From NCBI GenBank assembly GCA_003427395.1, contig BFEA01000059.1:929164-962190 (forward strand): 33,027 bases of DNA, written 5' to 3'. Source of the DNA: Chara braunii (lineage: Eukaryota > Streptophyta > Charophyceae > Charales > Characeae). The notes beneath the pieces were generated by a model. It did no database searches. It saw only the letters and a program-made list of their open reading frames with translations, and was not told the DNA's origin. Below are positions 1 to 9,745 of this stretch, one piece after another. A program made the translations under genes and the position numbers. The number at the start of each line of letters is the position of its first letter. Position 1 is the first letter of the stretch.

Positions 1-18
1 AGAGAGAGAGAGAGAGAG
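1..18. repeat. (AG)9 microsatellite at window edge
   Basis: Perfect AG dinucleotide run at the first base of the window. A complementary CT run occupies the other end, so the true tract length is unknown. A 15+ base A run follows shortly after. Confidence 0.95.
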
Positions 19-356
19 TACCAAACAGCACCTCGAAAAAAAAAAAAAAAAACCAGCAACATTCTACGACGATCTCCTCCCTCTCATTCGCCCCCACTGC
101 GTAGCTGCGGCGGGTCCACTTGTTTTTAATTAAAAAAAAAAATATTTGTGAAAAGAATAATGGAAAAATTATGGGGGGTTACCCTCCGATGACCCCCACC
201 CTCCTACAAAAAAAAACCTCCCCAGCCCAAAAAAAAAACAAAAAACCCTTTCCGCTCCCTGTGACTGCCGTGACCGCCCATCGGTCACGATTTTCATGAA
301 CGGTGACCGGGGTCCGGTCACTGACCCCGCCGTTGATGAACAGGGGTATGGCACTG
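19..356. other. Gene-free stretch with A-runs and a short inverted repeat
   Basis: I see no gene. The stretch contains several homopolymer A runs and, around 263-330, repeated GGTCAC/GTGACC words that could fold into a small hairpin. It lies just before the LTR-like block at 357 and may belong to the same old element, but it has no similarity that I can see to the second copy of that block at 25987. Confidence 0.5.
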
Positions 357-858
357 TAGCGGCCTACTTGCCTCTTGGGCAGTGACTTCCAGGAAGCGCA
401 GCCTCCAAGCAACCAGTACCTCCTCCCTTTCGGAGGGAAACATCATTACAGGCTCTGATATTGTCCGCACAGGCCCTACACTCAAGCTACTTGGACTGGT
501 ACCCGCCTACCTCTAGCCTACCGCTACTGGGCCTCTAAAAATGCCAACTTTTTGTCTTCTTCTGCTCGGCCTTCAGTTCCAGACACATCTACTGCTACTT
601 GAGTGGTAACCCGCTGCAACCCTCAAAGTCCAGCCACAGATAAGTACCGGCCCCGAGGGCCTCTCAACACACAAGTGCCCTGTCGGGCCACACACACAAT
701 CAGACAGACGTGCACACAGACAGGCACACGGGACCAGCAAGCACACACACAGACTTAGAAAACTCAGCACAACGCGGGAATCTCAGCAAGGCATACATTG
801 CAGCGGCAAAACCCAGAAATCAGCAGTGTTCTCAGTCTGTGTTTTGGCAGGTCATTAC
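357..858 (-). repeat. LTR-like fragment homologous to 25987-26574
   Basis: This block aligns along its length with 25987-26574. It begins at a shared TAGCGGCCT and ends near a shared GGTCATYAC. The best-conserved stretch, around 410-446, includes CCTCC-CTTTC-GGAGG, which is a 5-bp stem. At 26574 the homologous sequence ends next to a polypurine tract in minus orientation, which is why I call it an LTR on the minus strand. This copy is more diverged, with a shortened middle and no recognisable polypurine tract beside it. It may be a solo or truncated LTR of the gypsy-2 family. Its far end is not identified. Confidence 0.6.
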
Positions 859-3800
859 GAAGCCATCCAAAAGCATTGGAATCCACTGCATAACGGGAGT
901 TCAAAGCTGTAATCAAGTGGTCAAAAGCTACACAAAATTAAGAAACCAGGGAAAAGGACAAGTTTTCGAAATTCAACAACTGAGAAGAAATGCCACTTTC
1001 TTGTTGTAAGTGAATGCAGTCTAAGTACCTTTGGCTCATAAAGAGTAAGCCACTCATCTCTGCACCACTTGTTCAGTGTGTCGTGATCAAACACAAAGCG
1101 AATAAATACAATCATCTTCAAAGCTTCCTGGCTCATGCACAGCCGCCTGCACCCTTCCAAATTGCACCAATGCATGCAATACAGGCCAAGAAAAACTGCT
1201 GGTGTGAGCAAACTTCACAGCATACAGCTCTGGTAAAACTTATTTTAAGCCATAGCAAGATTTCAAACAGCAATCTAAGAGGAGGCATCATCTAGAAGGA
1301 GCCAAGGTTGTGAAGAAAGTGATTGGAAACAATTGAAAGAATTTCATGATTTTCATCGCTATCAGTCTGGTCCGAGTCCCAGTTCCAGTCCTAATTCCCA
1401 GTTCCAGCCTCAGTCCCATTCGCATGTACCATATTTTTTACTCCTAGGTAGATTAGTTGCCAGCACGCCACTGTAGGAAGATTCCAGCAGGTACCGGTTG
1501 AGGTAGGAAAACCTATAGAAGTCGGTAGGCCCTTTTTGTCAGTTGGTCCAGTCACCAGCAGAGTCCCAGGAAAGTCCGCAAACTTCTGCAAGCGACAAAC
1601 ATCGGCAGGGTATCGGCCCATAGAGAAAATCCAGAAGGCGAACGGTCAGGTACAACAGTCCATTTGTTGAAGTCCTCAACACATATTCACTTATGTGGCC
1701 AGCCAGAAGCACTGCTGCGCTATTTTGGGATACTCTGCTGTGCACTGCAGTTAGCAGTAGTTGACGGCGCTGGGTGCCAGTAGTCATAGCTAGGTTGAGT
1801 GAGAGTGAGAGTAAGTGACTACGAAGGTTACTCAGAGCGGACGTGAGGCCTAGAGAGAGAGATAAAAGAGAGGGAGATCGACTGTACCTGAGAAAGATTG
1901 GTTGGAGGCCATAGCCACCCAACTTGTACAGAGACAATTTTGCTTAATTGAGTTGATTGACCGAGATTATAATTGAGCTCCATCTCGCGTGTGCTTCATG
2001 TGTGCGCTTCCACGGTGTAAGGTTGGTGTGCAAGTGTCGTACATGCATGGTCTGAAAGCACAATCATCCCATCCTTGACAATTGAATACATTTTTCACTA
2101 GTATAGTAATGGGAAGCTTGAGAAATTAAACCAAAGTTTTCTGGATTCCCCTCCACATTCTCCAATATAACATAAGTTTCCGGGTGACTGTGAGTCGTAA
2201 CCATAATGACCCCGTTTTATATTTTGGAAAGACCATAGGACGAGCACTGTGAGCGATAAATGTTGGGAACCATTACATAACCGTATATTACTCTTCTTCT
2301 GCCCGGTGAATGGTGGTGGTAAGGAGACGAACTGGATTCCTTTGTTCGTTGTCTAGACCTAACAACCACAAATTTTAACACAACGGGCTCTGTGCACAAT
2401 CTTCATTGCAGCAGAATGTCAGGGCGGCCACTCACAATTCTATTCAGTGGCATCCTTTCTGTGCTTTTTCGGCATGTCACAAAGATTGTGTAAAAATGGC
2501 AATGGTTTCCTCAGAATTCCAGAAGCTCCTCTTATCAATCCCCCAGAGGTAGCCACACACACAAACATGTTCCAGTGCAGGTTAGTGTGTAAGCCCTCTG
2601 CCTGCTTATAAGACGAGTGAGTGTGGACTTTACCTCAATTATTGGTGGTGGAAACACTCCTGGTCGATTATGCGGTGGGAGGGCTTTGGGTATTTGTGGA
2701 GTTGATTCGGCCTTCACACAGTGAGGTTAATTTGTTTTGGGAAGAGAGAAAAATTGAGTTGGACCTATTGTGATCGCTCTAGCCACGCATATCAAAGGGT
2801 GCAAACACTGCAAAGTGAAAAACGTATCTTGCAACTCAGGCTCTTTGAGGTCTTGAACTGAGAGCTAATTCGGATAGATCTTCGCACATCTGCAAAATGT
2901 GGTCCCTAACAGCAGCGGTGATACGGGAGGCAGTGAGAGTGCCACCGGAGGTGATGGGAACACTATCAGCCTGTAGCCAGCAGAAGTCTGCTCCGAACCG
3001 CGGAGGAGGGAGGCAATGAGCGAACTTTGAATTGTAGCATTGAGATAGTTTTACCCATAAAGGATCGGGTGCGTGGTGAGAAACCCGTCTTGGCAGGTCA
3101 GACATCTTGAGACTTGTTGAGGAAGAAGTTTGGGCACAGATCTGAAGAGGCCGTGCTACTACGACGGTAGGCTACCATCTTCCACTAAATATAATGTATG
3201 TAATATTGAAGTTTCCCCTAAAAAGCTCGGTTTTCAGAACTTGGTGCCAAAATTTTGAACATAACATATTCAAATGTAACGCCCCTACGTTGTATTTGAA
3301 CAGACAATAGTTATCATGAAATAGACCGTACTTTATTTTTGAAGAGGCACTACAGCCTTGTTCTTTTCTTTTGTTGAAATTATTATGTATACCTGCAATC
3401 AGACTCGCCTTCTCTCACTTCGCATGCATGCAAACAGATGGCAAAGCACATTGGTGCCAGGCGCCCACACAAAGCTCAGAGATATTCAAGCCGAGAACAC
3501 AGTTCGGATACAAACTTGCTTCAATTGGCTATGGCGCCCAGGCACCCACACTTCATTTCCCAACTCTGTATTCACGGCAACTGTTCACACGCACTCAACT
3601 CTGGATCTCCCTGGATATCCCATGCACACACAGTCTGTATCACACACGCACACACTCACTCTCACTACCACCTATCGCTAGCTATGGCAGCTGTGGCCGC
3701 CGGCTACAGCTAACTACAAGCAGCGATGGCTGCTCTAACTCCGCCTCAGCCCACTTCGACTTCGGGCATCTGCAGACCACCTTGCACAAGACGCTAGGGC

Positions 3801-4314
3801 AGCGCTTCCGCATGGCTCACGCAGGAATGAATGAATGGCTGGATGCTGGCTCTTGATTTATACTTTCTGTGAGTCGCTGGTCTGCCCCTTTCCACAGGGC
3901 CCATGGTGCTCACAGTCCCACATGGTACTTGCTGACTAGACAAAGTGAGACTGGGACTGGGCACCACTGACTAAGCAAAGTTGGACTACCCACTTGTCCA
4001 CTTGCCTCTGGTCTAACGTGAGGAAAAACTCGAAAGGCCACTTCCGGACCTTCCGGAAGTCTGTGGACTTGGCCTTTCGGAACTGTAGCAGCTACGACCT
4101 TGACCTTTCAGGACTGCAGCAGCTACGACTTGACCTTTCAGAGTTGCAACTACTATGACCCCTATACAGGCAGGACCCCTACTTCGACAGGTCTACAGTT
4201 CAAGACCCGACAGCTACACAGACCTACGACAGCCTACATTCAGCTACCAAAACACAGGTCGCGGGTGCAAAACACACGGGGTCGACTTAATACTGTACAC
4301 GGGTGAGGTAAGGT
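859..4314. other. Long gene-free stretch
   Basis: No credible coding sequence in either strand. Open frames here (for example a 161-codon frame at 3371-3856 plus, and 1539-1937 minus) have low-complexity composition, no family motif and overlapping frames of equal quality. The stretch has a short degenerate CCAGTTCC-type repeat around 1378-1416, CA-rich patches near 690-750 and 3590-3670, and a two-fold repeat of a GACCTTTCAG motif near 4090-4140. It is probably old transposon or intergenic DNA. Confidence 0.6.
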
Positions 4315-4392
4315 CTAGGGATCGAACCCTGGGATCTACATCTATCACTGCAAAGGTGAAAACCGTTTCAATACCACAATGTAACCGCTTAA
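4315..4392 (-). other. Possible tRNA-derived (SINE-like) Pol III promoter
   Basis: On the minus strand, an AGCGGTTA word at 4389-4382 resembles a tRNA A-box. A GGGTTCGATCCC word at 4329-4318 matches the B-box/T-loop consensus. Between them is a TTTTCACC word like a tRNA-Glu anticodon loop. Spacing is slightly longer than in a real tRNA and I cannot close an acceptor stem, so this is not a tRNA gene. A SINE head or a decayed tRNA pseudogene is the better reading. I found no 3' tail or target duplication. Confidence 0.35.
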
Positions 4393-4655
4393 TAGTGCAG
4401 CGCGTGTATGTATTGAGAGGCACAGTGGAGGTGGAGTTCAAAGAAGAATGAGAAATTTAATGGTTTCAATCTGCCCTTGTTTTTTCTTTTTATTTTTATT
4501 TTTGCATGTTATCACTGTGCCCGTTTTTTGCTTTTATTCTTTGTTCCGCAAAGTGCGCTCTTTTAGTTTGTAGTGATGTGACAATATATATATACAGCCC
4601 CTCGTTTGTTGTCCTCTTCTCCCTCTCTGCCTACGGTTTACCGGGCAGTTCTATT

Positions 4656-4747
4656 TGACGATATATATATATATATATATATATCGTCACAAACAGATAT
4701 ATATATATATATATCGTCATATATATCGTCATATATATATATATATC
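4656..4747. repeat. AT microsatellite with perfect TGACG(AT)12CGTCA palindrome
   Basis: Positions 4656-4689 form a 34-bp perfect palindrome with a TGACG arm, twelve AT units and a CGTCA arm. It is followed by further (AT)n runs separated by CGTC words up to 4747. Such DNA readily extrudes cruciforms and is hard to amplify or assemble, so its exact length should be treated with caution. Confidence 0.9.
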
Positions 4748-4885
4748 ACCAGACTCATCAGCAGGCTGAACCCTTTACAGAATGAAGACTGGTCTAACCC
4801 ATGACACTGTTAAGTGATAATCCACCTTAACCCCGCCAATTATTTTAGGGTGGATCTTGGAGAAAGTACTCATATCCCGAATATA

Positions 4886-4890
<5 letters not shown>

Positions 4891-4964
<74 letters not shown>
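4891..4964. repeat. (CT)37 microsatellite
   Basis: A perfect 74-bp CT run. Apparent Ser-Leu or Arg-Glu open frames across it are artefacts of the repeat. Confidence 0.97.
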
Positions 4965-4967
<3 letters not shown>

Positions 4968-5599
4968 TTTGGGGTACACGGGGAATTCTGGAGATTTTAA
5001 GAGCGTGAACCACACCTAAATTGGGGAAACGTTAGCTCCTTCAACCGAATGAGTGCCAAGTATGCAAAGATGCGATACATGGGAATGTCGCTCCTTTGTA
5101 GGTACCCCGCTTGTGTATGGTATAGACTGTTGATGAGTGTGCTTATCAGCTGCTTGTAGCGGACACATCCATATAGCACCTGAAGACCACGCCAATCAAG
5201 ACGAGAGGAATTTTTCATAGTGAGTTCGCAAAACTTCATTCTTGATACAACGAGTACCAGGAATTCCTATTCTGAAGTAAGCTGAAATAAATCATAGCAT
5301 TGAAGAATGCCTCCAAGTCTGACGCAGGAATAGCTATGCTGGAGGAAGCTGAAATAAAACATAGCATATGCGTTGGTGTATCCTAGTCCGTTTTTGTCCG
5401 TAGATAGAGGTTTCGTTGAGGGCAGTGACGTTGGGCGCTTCACTGTTGGGGGTTTGTTAGATTTCTTGCCCACTCTCACTGCCTGCATGCTTGTGTGTCT
5501 TGCTTCGTTGTCTGTAAAGATTCAGAATTTCGGGAAACAAAAAAAAAAAAAGTGGAGAATGACTCGTGATGGCACATAAAACTTGAACACCCATGAGCT

Positions 5600-5604
<5 letters not shown>
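4965..5604. other. Gene-free stretch between CT tracts
   Basis: No supported gene or RNA. A short phrase including GCTGAAATAAAACATAGCAT (5350-5369) is an imperfect repeat of one ending in ATAAATCATAGCAT near 5280-5300, about 65 bp apart. Nothing else is recognisable. Confidence 0.5.

Positions 5605-5674
<70 letters not shown>
5605..5674. repeat. (CT)35 microsatellite
   Basis: Perfect CT run whose last bases form the left edge of the GC inverted repeat at 5672-5695. Several minus-strand Arg-Glu open frames here are artefacts. Confidence 0.97.
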
Positions 5675-5676
<2 letters not shown>

Positions 5677-5695
5677 CGCGCGCACGCGCGCAAGA
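5672..5695. repeat. Perfect 11-bp GC inverted repeat beside the CT tract
   Basis: The left arm TCTTGCGCGCG and the right arm CGCGCGCAAGA are exact reverse complements separated by CA. The core is alternating purine-pyrimidine DNA. Its function, if any, is unknown. Confidence 0.9.
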
Positions 5696-6550
5696 AGTCT
5701 TTCTTTCCTCCTCTCTGAATGGACTCCCTTCCGGACTGCAGCATTTGTGAACCACCTCCACCTCCAGAGGATTCTCGTATTCGTAAGGATGGTCGACCTG
5801 GAGAGGCGGGCGTACATTCCACTCAGTTATGCTTATTGCAAGGAAAATGAGTGATTAGCGAAATGACAGAAATCCAGAAAGCAAATTCACATTGAAGGCC
5901 AGAAAGTCCAGTGCTGTCCAGAAAGCGGAAATGCACTGATGTTCTACCAACGGACAACCAAAACACTGAATCCGAAAGTCAATGAGAGCATACTCTCGTC
6001 CCCACCAACATATGTATCCAGAGTTGTTCCTCCTACTTGGCGCTCAGCGCCCAGACTACTACACAGCTACTAGAAGCCTACGAATTGACAATGCATCCCG
6101 TTGACGTCAGCAGCAGAACCGAAGTACATAAAAATGTCGACCCTTGAAGACCATCGCCAAGACCAGGTAAGGGCCCTCGCATCATCATCCTCATCTCTCT
6201 CTCTCTCTCTCTCTCCCTCGTCTTCACTACCCATGTCTTTCCTCTCATTCACAAAGACCACCACCACCTCCACTGGCTACCATCCAAGCCAAGCCCAGCT
6301 ATGGGGGGCTGGCTATGGGAGGCTGACTATGGCGCTGCCCTCAGCAGTTCCCTGCTTACCGCACGACCGCACGTGTGCGCACACACTCGCCATGCACTAG
6401 CGCAGCATCCCCCGAGCACTAGCTCTAGCAGCGCTGCCACATCAACATGCAAGTGCCCAAATCCCCGACGCTGAGCCCTGCCCCTTTCCTATATCAAAAG
6501 TGGCAGGCACTTGCACTGCTTTCCCACGTGAGGCCGATTAGGGGCTGTCA
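5696..6550. other. Gene-free stretch up to the PLE
   Basis: No credible gene. It contains a short (CT)10 at 6195-6214 and several CTATGGC words (around 6298-6330) that also recur near 3530, 3680, 23980 and 25628, suggesting shared LTR-type debris. A TATA-like CCTATATCAAAAG lies at 6488-6500. The last bases (from 6538) hold an 18-bp sequence that is repeated inside the adjoining pseudo-LTR at 6709. Confidence 0.5.
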
Positions 6551-7131
6551 TTTTCTGCAAGTATGAATAACTGTTGGCAGGCTTGGGTCGTATGTTTTAC
6601 GAATTGGAAGTAGTTTTTGGTTTAGATGAGGGCATTAATAGCTAGTTAAAATGCAACGGGCACTTGTACTGGCAGGTCGTCGAACCGGTAACCTTATTTT
6701 CTTGACAAATTAGGGGCTGTCATTTTTTGAAGGACTTGAACTCTGAATCGTTTAGCAGGTTTAGACCTTTCTAGATGGCATCCGATTTTCGGTATCAACT
6801 AGCGCAGATTAGTCTAGGTTCAGGATTAGGCCTTTTAGATGGTACTTGCCGATGTTTTTTCTGGTACTTGTTCTTCCTGGTTGACTTCGTATAAGTAGCT
6901 TAGTTGCGCTAGTATTTTTCATCCTGCGCGAGGTAGTTAGACCCCTGATGAAGCCGGACAGGCGACCGGCAGAAACACGGTGTTGGGTCATTCGCCTGTG
7001 CTCAATGTTTTATTTTTCGAATTTACCTGCGCTCGGTTTTTTCTTCATCTTCGTCTTGAGCGGTATGCCCCGTGCATGCTGCTTCTCTGTGTGTTTAAAC
7101 ACGTGTGTTTGGATGCATGACTGATGTTCAC
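6551..7131 (+). repeat. 5' pseudo-LTR of the PLE
   Basis: This 581-bp block is about 97% identical to 11600-12189. I counted roughly 18 substitutions by eye, mostly transitions, plus a 9-bp ACATCGCTG present only in the downstream copy after 12046. It starts TTTTCTGCAAG and ends GATGTTCAC. An 18-bp word beginning ATTAGGGGCTG occurs both across its left edge (6538) and internally (6709). It carries an intact-looking hammerhead motif at 6940-6989. The 60-codon minus-strand frame crossing the ribozyme is a shadow. Confidence 0.92.
6940..6989 (+). ncRNA. Type I hammerhead ribozyme motif, intact core
   Basis: Hammerheads self-cleave RNA. Stem I is GACCC (6940-6944) with GGGTC (6985-6989). The core CTGATGA is 6945-6951. 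Stem II is GCCGG (6953-6957) with CCGGC (6966-6970), closed by the 8-base loop 6958-6965. The GAA core is 6972-6974. A very short stem III is ACAC (6975-6978) with GTGT (6980-6983). Predicted cleavage follows T6984, an allowed GUH triplet. Open ends in stem I and a minimal stem III are typical of PLE hammerheads. Oddities are an A/A mismatch where the 10.1-11.1 pair is normally G-C, and a one-base stem III loop, which may require dimerisation. Self-cleavage is inferred. Confidence 0.85.
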
Positions 7132-7324
7132 GACATTAGTCCACCCACAAACCAACGTAGCAATCGTACTACGGATGTGTGAGTGTGCTCTACCACTGTC
7201 TCTACTACTGTTTCTACCCTCGGTTCTAACCCTCTATCTCTTGATCTATCACTTTTTTACCATCAACAGTAGTTAACTTCGTAGGTTGCTTTCCGTTTCT
7301 TATTTTGTCGTTCTCCTTTCTCTG

Positions 7325-8752
7325 ATGGAGCGTCCTGTGTGCCACTATTGTCGACGTCCTGGTCATTTCCTCCGAGACTGCCCGAACCCGTATGAGAGAT
7401 ATGGACCAACAGGCCAGGCAAGTCGGCGGTAATCAAGCCTCCACCTCTGGGTCAGCCCCGATATCGACGCAGGGAGCTATCGTCCCGTACCAAGCACCTT
7501 CCAACGATGTGAGAAATAATCAAGCCTCGAGCAGTGGCGGTGGTTACAGCGGAAGTTATGGAGTAGGCTATGGGGGCTATGGGAACTACCGGCGGCCTTG
7601 GTATTCGCAGTCGAATGTAAGAACGAGAAAGTGGACAAGATGTGGAGCTGGATGGCTGAGGAGATTGAAGAGCGGCAGCGATTGAAAAAGGAGAAAGAGG
7701 AGGCCAAGAAGAAGGAGGAGGATGAGAAGATAAAGAAAGAGGCAGAAGTGAAGCAACCGGCGGAGGCCAAGGACAAGGACGATTTCAAGGCAAGTATAGG
7801 AAGGATGGTACAGGAGCAGATGTGTACCGTGTGTGAGGAAGTATTAGGAAGGAAGGTGAGACAAGATGAGCGACCTTTCGTTGCCGTGACTACCGAAATC
7901 CGAAGACGTGCGGACGCTGACAGTCAAAAGGCTGTGGAAGATGAGGTTCTACGAAAGAAGGATCTGGAGATTGGCCGACTGAAGCAGATGGTGGCGGAAA
8001 CGCAAAGACAAGTATGTCAACCACAGTCCGGTCAACATGAGCAAGAGCTGAATTCCCTGCGTATGGACAACCAGCATTTGATAAAAGACGTTATCAGTCT
8101 GAAGGAGCAGGTGGGAGAACTTCTCAAATTGACGAAGCCGGTTGCGGGGGTGGCTAATGCTACACCGACAGTAGCCAAGGAGAAGGGGAAAGCGATTTAC
8201 ACTCCGACCGCTGGAGACTATGTCAAGTTGTCTGAGGCGTACAGGAGGATGCGAGACGAGAAGGATTTAGCCGAGAGAGAAGTTCATGCACTAAAAGAAA
8301 GGATTAATAGGATTGGGGCTGCTACGAGTACCCCGACGAGCATCAAAAGGAAGAGAGTGATGCGTAAGAGTGTTTCGCCGCCCTCCAATCTGCGGATCAG
8401 ACTGAGCAAAGCATCTAGTCCTGCTAAGCACAAGGGTAGTGGAGAGAAGGGATGTACCGGCGTGAAATTTATCAAGCTGAAAGACGAAACGCGAGAGGAT
8501 TTCAATAAACGAGTATGCGTCGAGCTGTCCAAATTAAAGAAGAAGGAGATCGAAACGTTATGTAAAGAAGAACATTTGGAGTATGTCACCATCAAGACTT
8601 CCGCTGCTGATATTGCTGACGCTTACACCGATCGTGCATTTGGGAAGTTGGCCGATAATACCGAGACACATGAAGATTCGAAGATGTCGGAAGATGTGGC
8701 CAGTAGCAGTGGACGTGACGGCGATGAAGAGGAGACTACGTCCGGCTGCTAG
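7325..8752 (+). pseudogene. PLE ORF1: CCHC knuckle, coiled coil, SAP-like tail (frameshifted)
   Basis: An ATG at 7325 opens a CCHC zinc knuckle, CHYC-RRPG-H-FLRD-C, at 7340-7381, of the nucleic-acid-binding gag type. This frame stops at TAA 7430, but a second frame (about 7392-7610) continues with a Gln/Ser/Gly/Tyr-rich linker. The first frame then resumes near 7600 and stays open to TAG 8750. I therefore read two compensating frameshifts rather than three genes. From about 7650 to 8120 the protein is Lys/Glu-rich and heptad-like (coiled coil). At 8515-8640 an LSKLKKKEIETLCKEEHL segment resembles a SAP nucleic-acid-binding helix pair. The role is inferred as an RNA-binding, self-associating gag-like protein. 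The 384-residue frame starting at 7598 has no ATG and is not a true start. Confidence 0.72.
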
Positions 8753-9745
8753 GAACTGCCACGGAGCGTCGGTGAACTCAAGGATCTGGCTCTAGCATGT
8801 AGAGACTTACGAGGAAATCGAAGATTGCAGCGAGATAGCAAGATCGATGGTGTATTTCGGCTTACGGTCATCTTTCTCATTCTGCTTCAACAAATTTCAT
8901 GGTGTATGAAGCTCATTCTGTACTTGCGTTATTTATTCTCAGTCGGGTCTGACTTTATTTCATGTCCTGGTCCTCTGATCTACGTTTTAGTTTCCCCATG
9001 GTGCAAGCATATTTATGTTGGTTGTTCCTCTAGATCTTTGAAGTGTCGTTGGAACGAACATCTATGTCGTGTCTATTCTACACTATGCGATAATGTGAGG
9101 AATCACCGCTTGTACAGATGGTTACGACGAGAACGGACTAGTGGTTATGTTGCGGTTCCTATTGCCAGTACCTGCTTAGATCAGCTGCTTAACATCGAGT
9201 CATACTTCATTCGTACCTTCAATCCGTTTCTTAACTCTATTCCGACTCAGGGACGAAGACGTGAGACGAGGAAAAAGAGGCCAGGTAAACACGAGAGGGA
9301 ACGATGGAGGTTAAAAAACGAGGCAAAAGTGATTCACGATAGCGATGTAGTGAAATCTTTCGTTCTTTTCTGCTTTGAGACAGGGGATTCATCCACTAGT
9401 CTTCGGCTTATTCTTGATAAATGTTTTGAACGCAATATCGGGAAAGTGACGATCAAGTGTTCTGGTGGGGATATTTTGACCGAGAAATGGAAAGTTTTGA
9501 AACGGTGTTATGGGTCCTCCGTAGTACGGATTGGGGATAGGGTCGAGCTACTTCGACATTGTAGGCACTCATTGGTGTCAGGGATTGTTTTGGTCTTTGA
9601 GTCTATTTCAAAATTTTGCTCACGATTCGAAAGACAAAAAAGCAGTTTGACTGAACTTCTGAGTAGTCCTTCTGCATGCAGGAAGTTATACCGAGAGCCG
9701 CTTGATAGGCTTGTACAACTCTATAGTTGCGTTCGATGTTTTTAG
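8753..9745 (+). pseudogene. PLE GIY-YIG endonuclease region
   Basis: The frame is open directly after ORF1's TAG and is the same frame. Its first ATG is at 8906. Residues numbered from 8825 give a GIY-YIG domain at about 51-138: LIYVL (Y53) for the GIY strand, IYVG (Y64, G66) for YIG, R75 and H79 on the following helix, catalytic-type Glu in NIESYFIRTF (E125) and FNPFLN with N137. All key positions of this nuclease fold are present. In PLEs this domain nicks target DNA. A basic RRRETRKKRPGKHERERWR patch follows, then about 150 residues that I do not recognise. The frame ends in TAG at 9743 but stays in register with the RT, so a single endonuclease-RT protein split by nonsense codons is the best model. 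Confidence 0.85.

Noticed and set aside
1539-1937. 132-codon minus-strand ORF
   Set aside because: No recognisable domain and composition typical of non-coding DNA.
3371-3856. 161-codon plus-strand ORF
   Set aside because: Low-complexity Ser/His/Thr composition, three overlapping frames of similar length, no domain.
5476-5822. Arg-Glu repeat proteins on the minus strand
   Set aside because: Direct translation of the (CT)35 microsatellite.
6809-6991. 60-codon minus-strand ORF, repeated at 11858-12040
   Set aside because: Lies across the hammerhead motif in both pseudo-LTRs; conserved only because the repeat is conserved.
8825-9745. GIY-YIG ORF as a homing endonuclease or UvrC-like host gene
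   Set aside because: Same frame as a PLE RT and enclosed by pseudo-LTRs; a PLE endonuclease explains it better.
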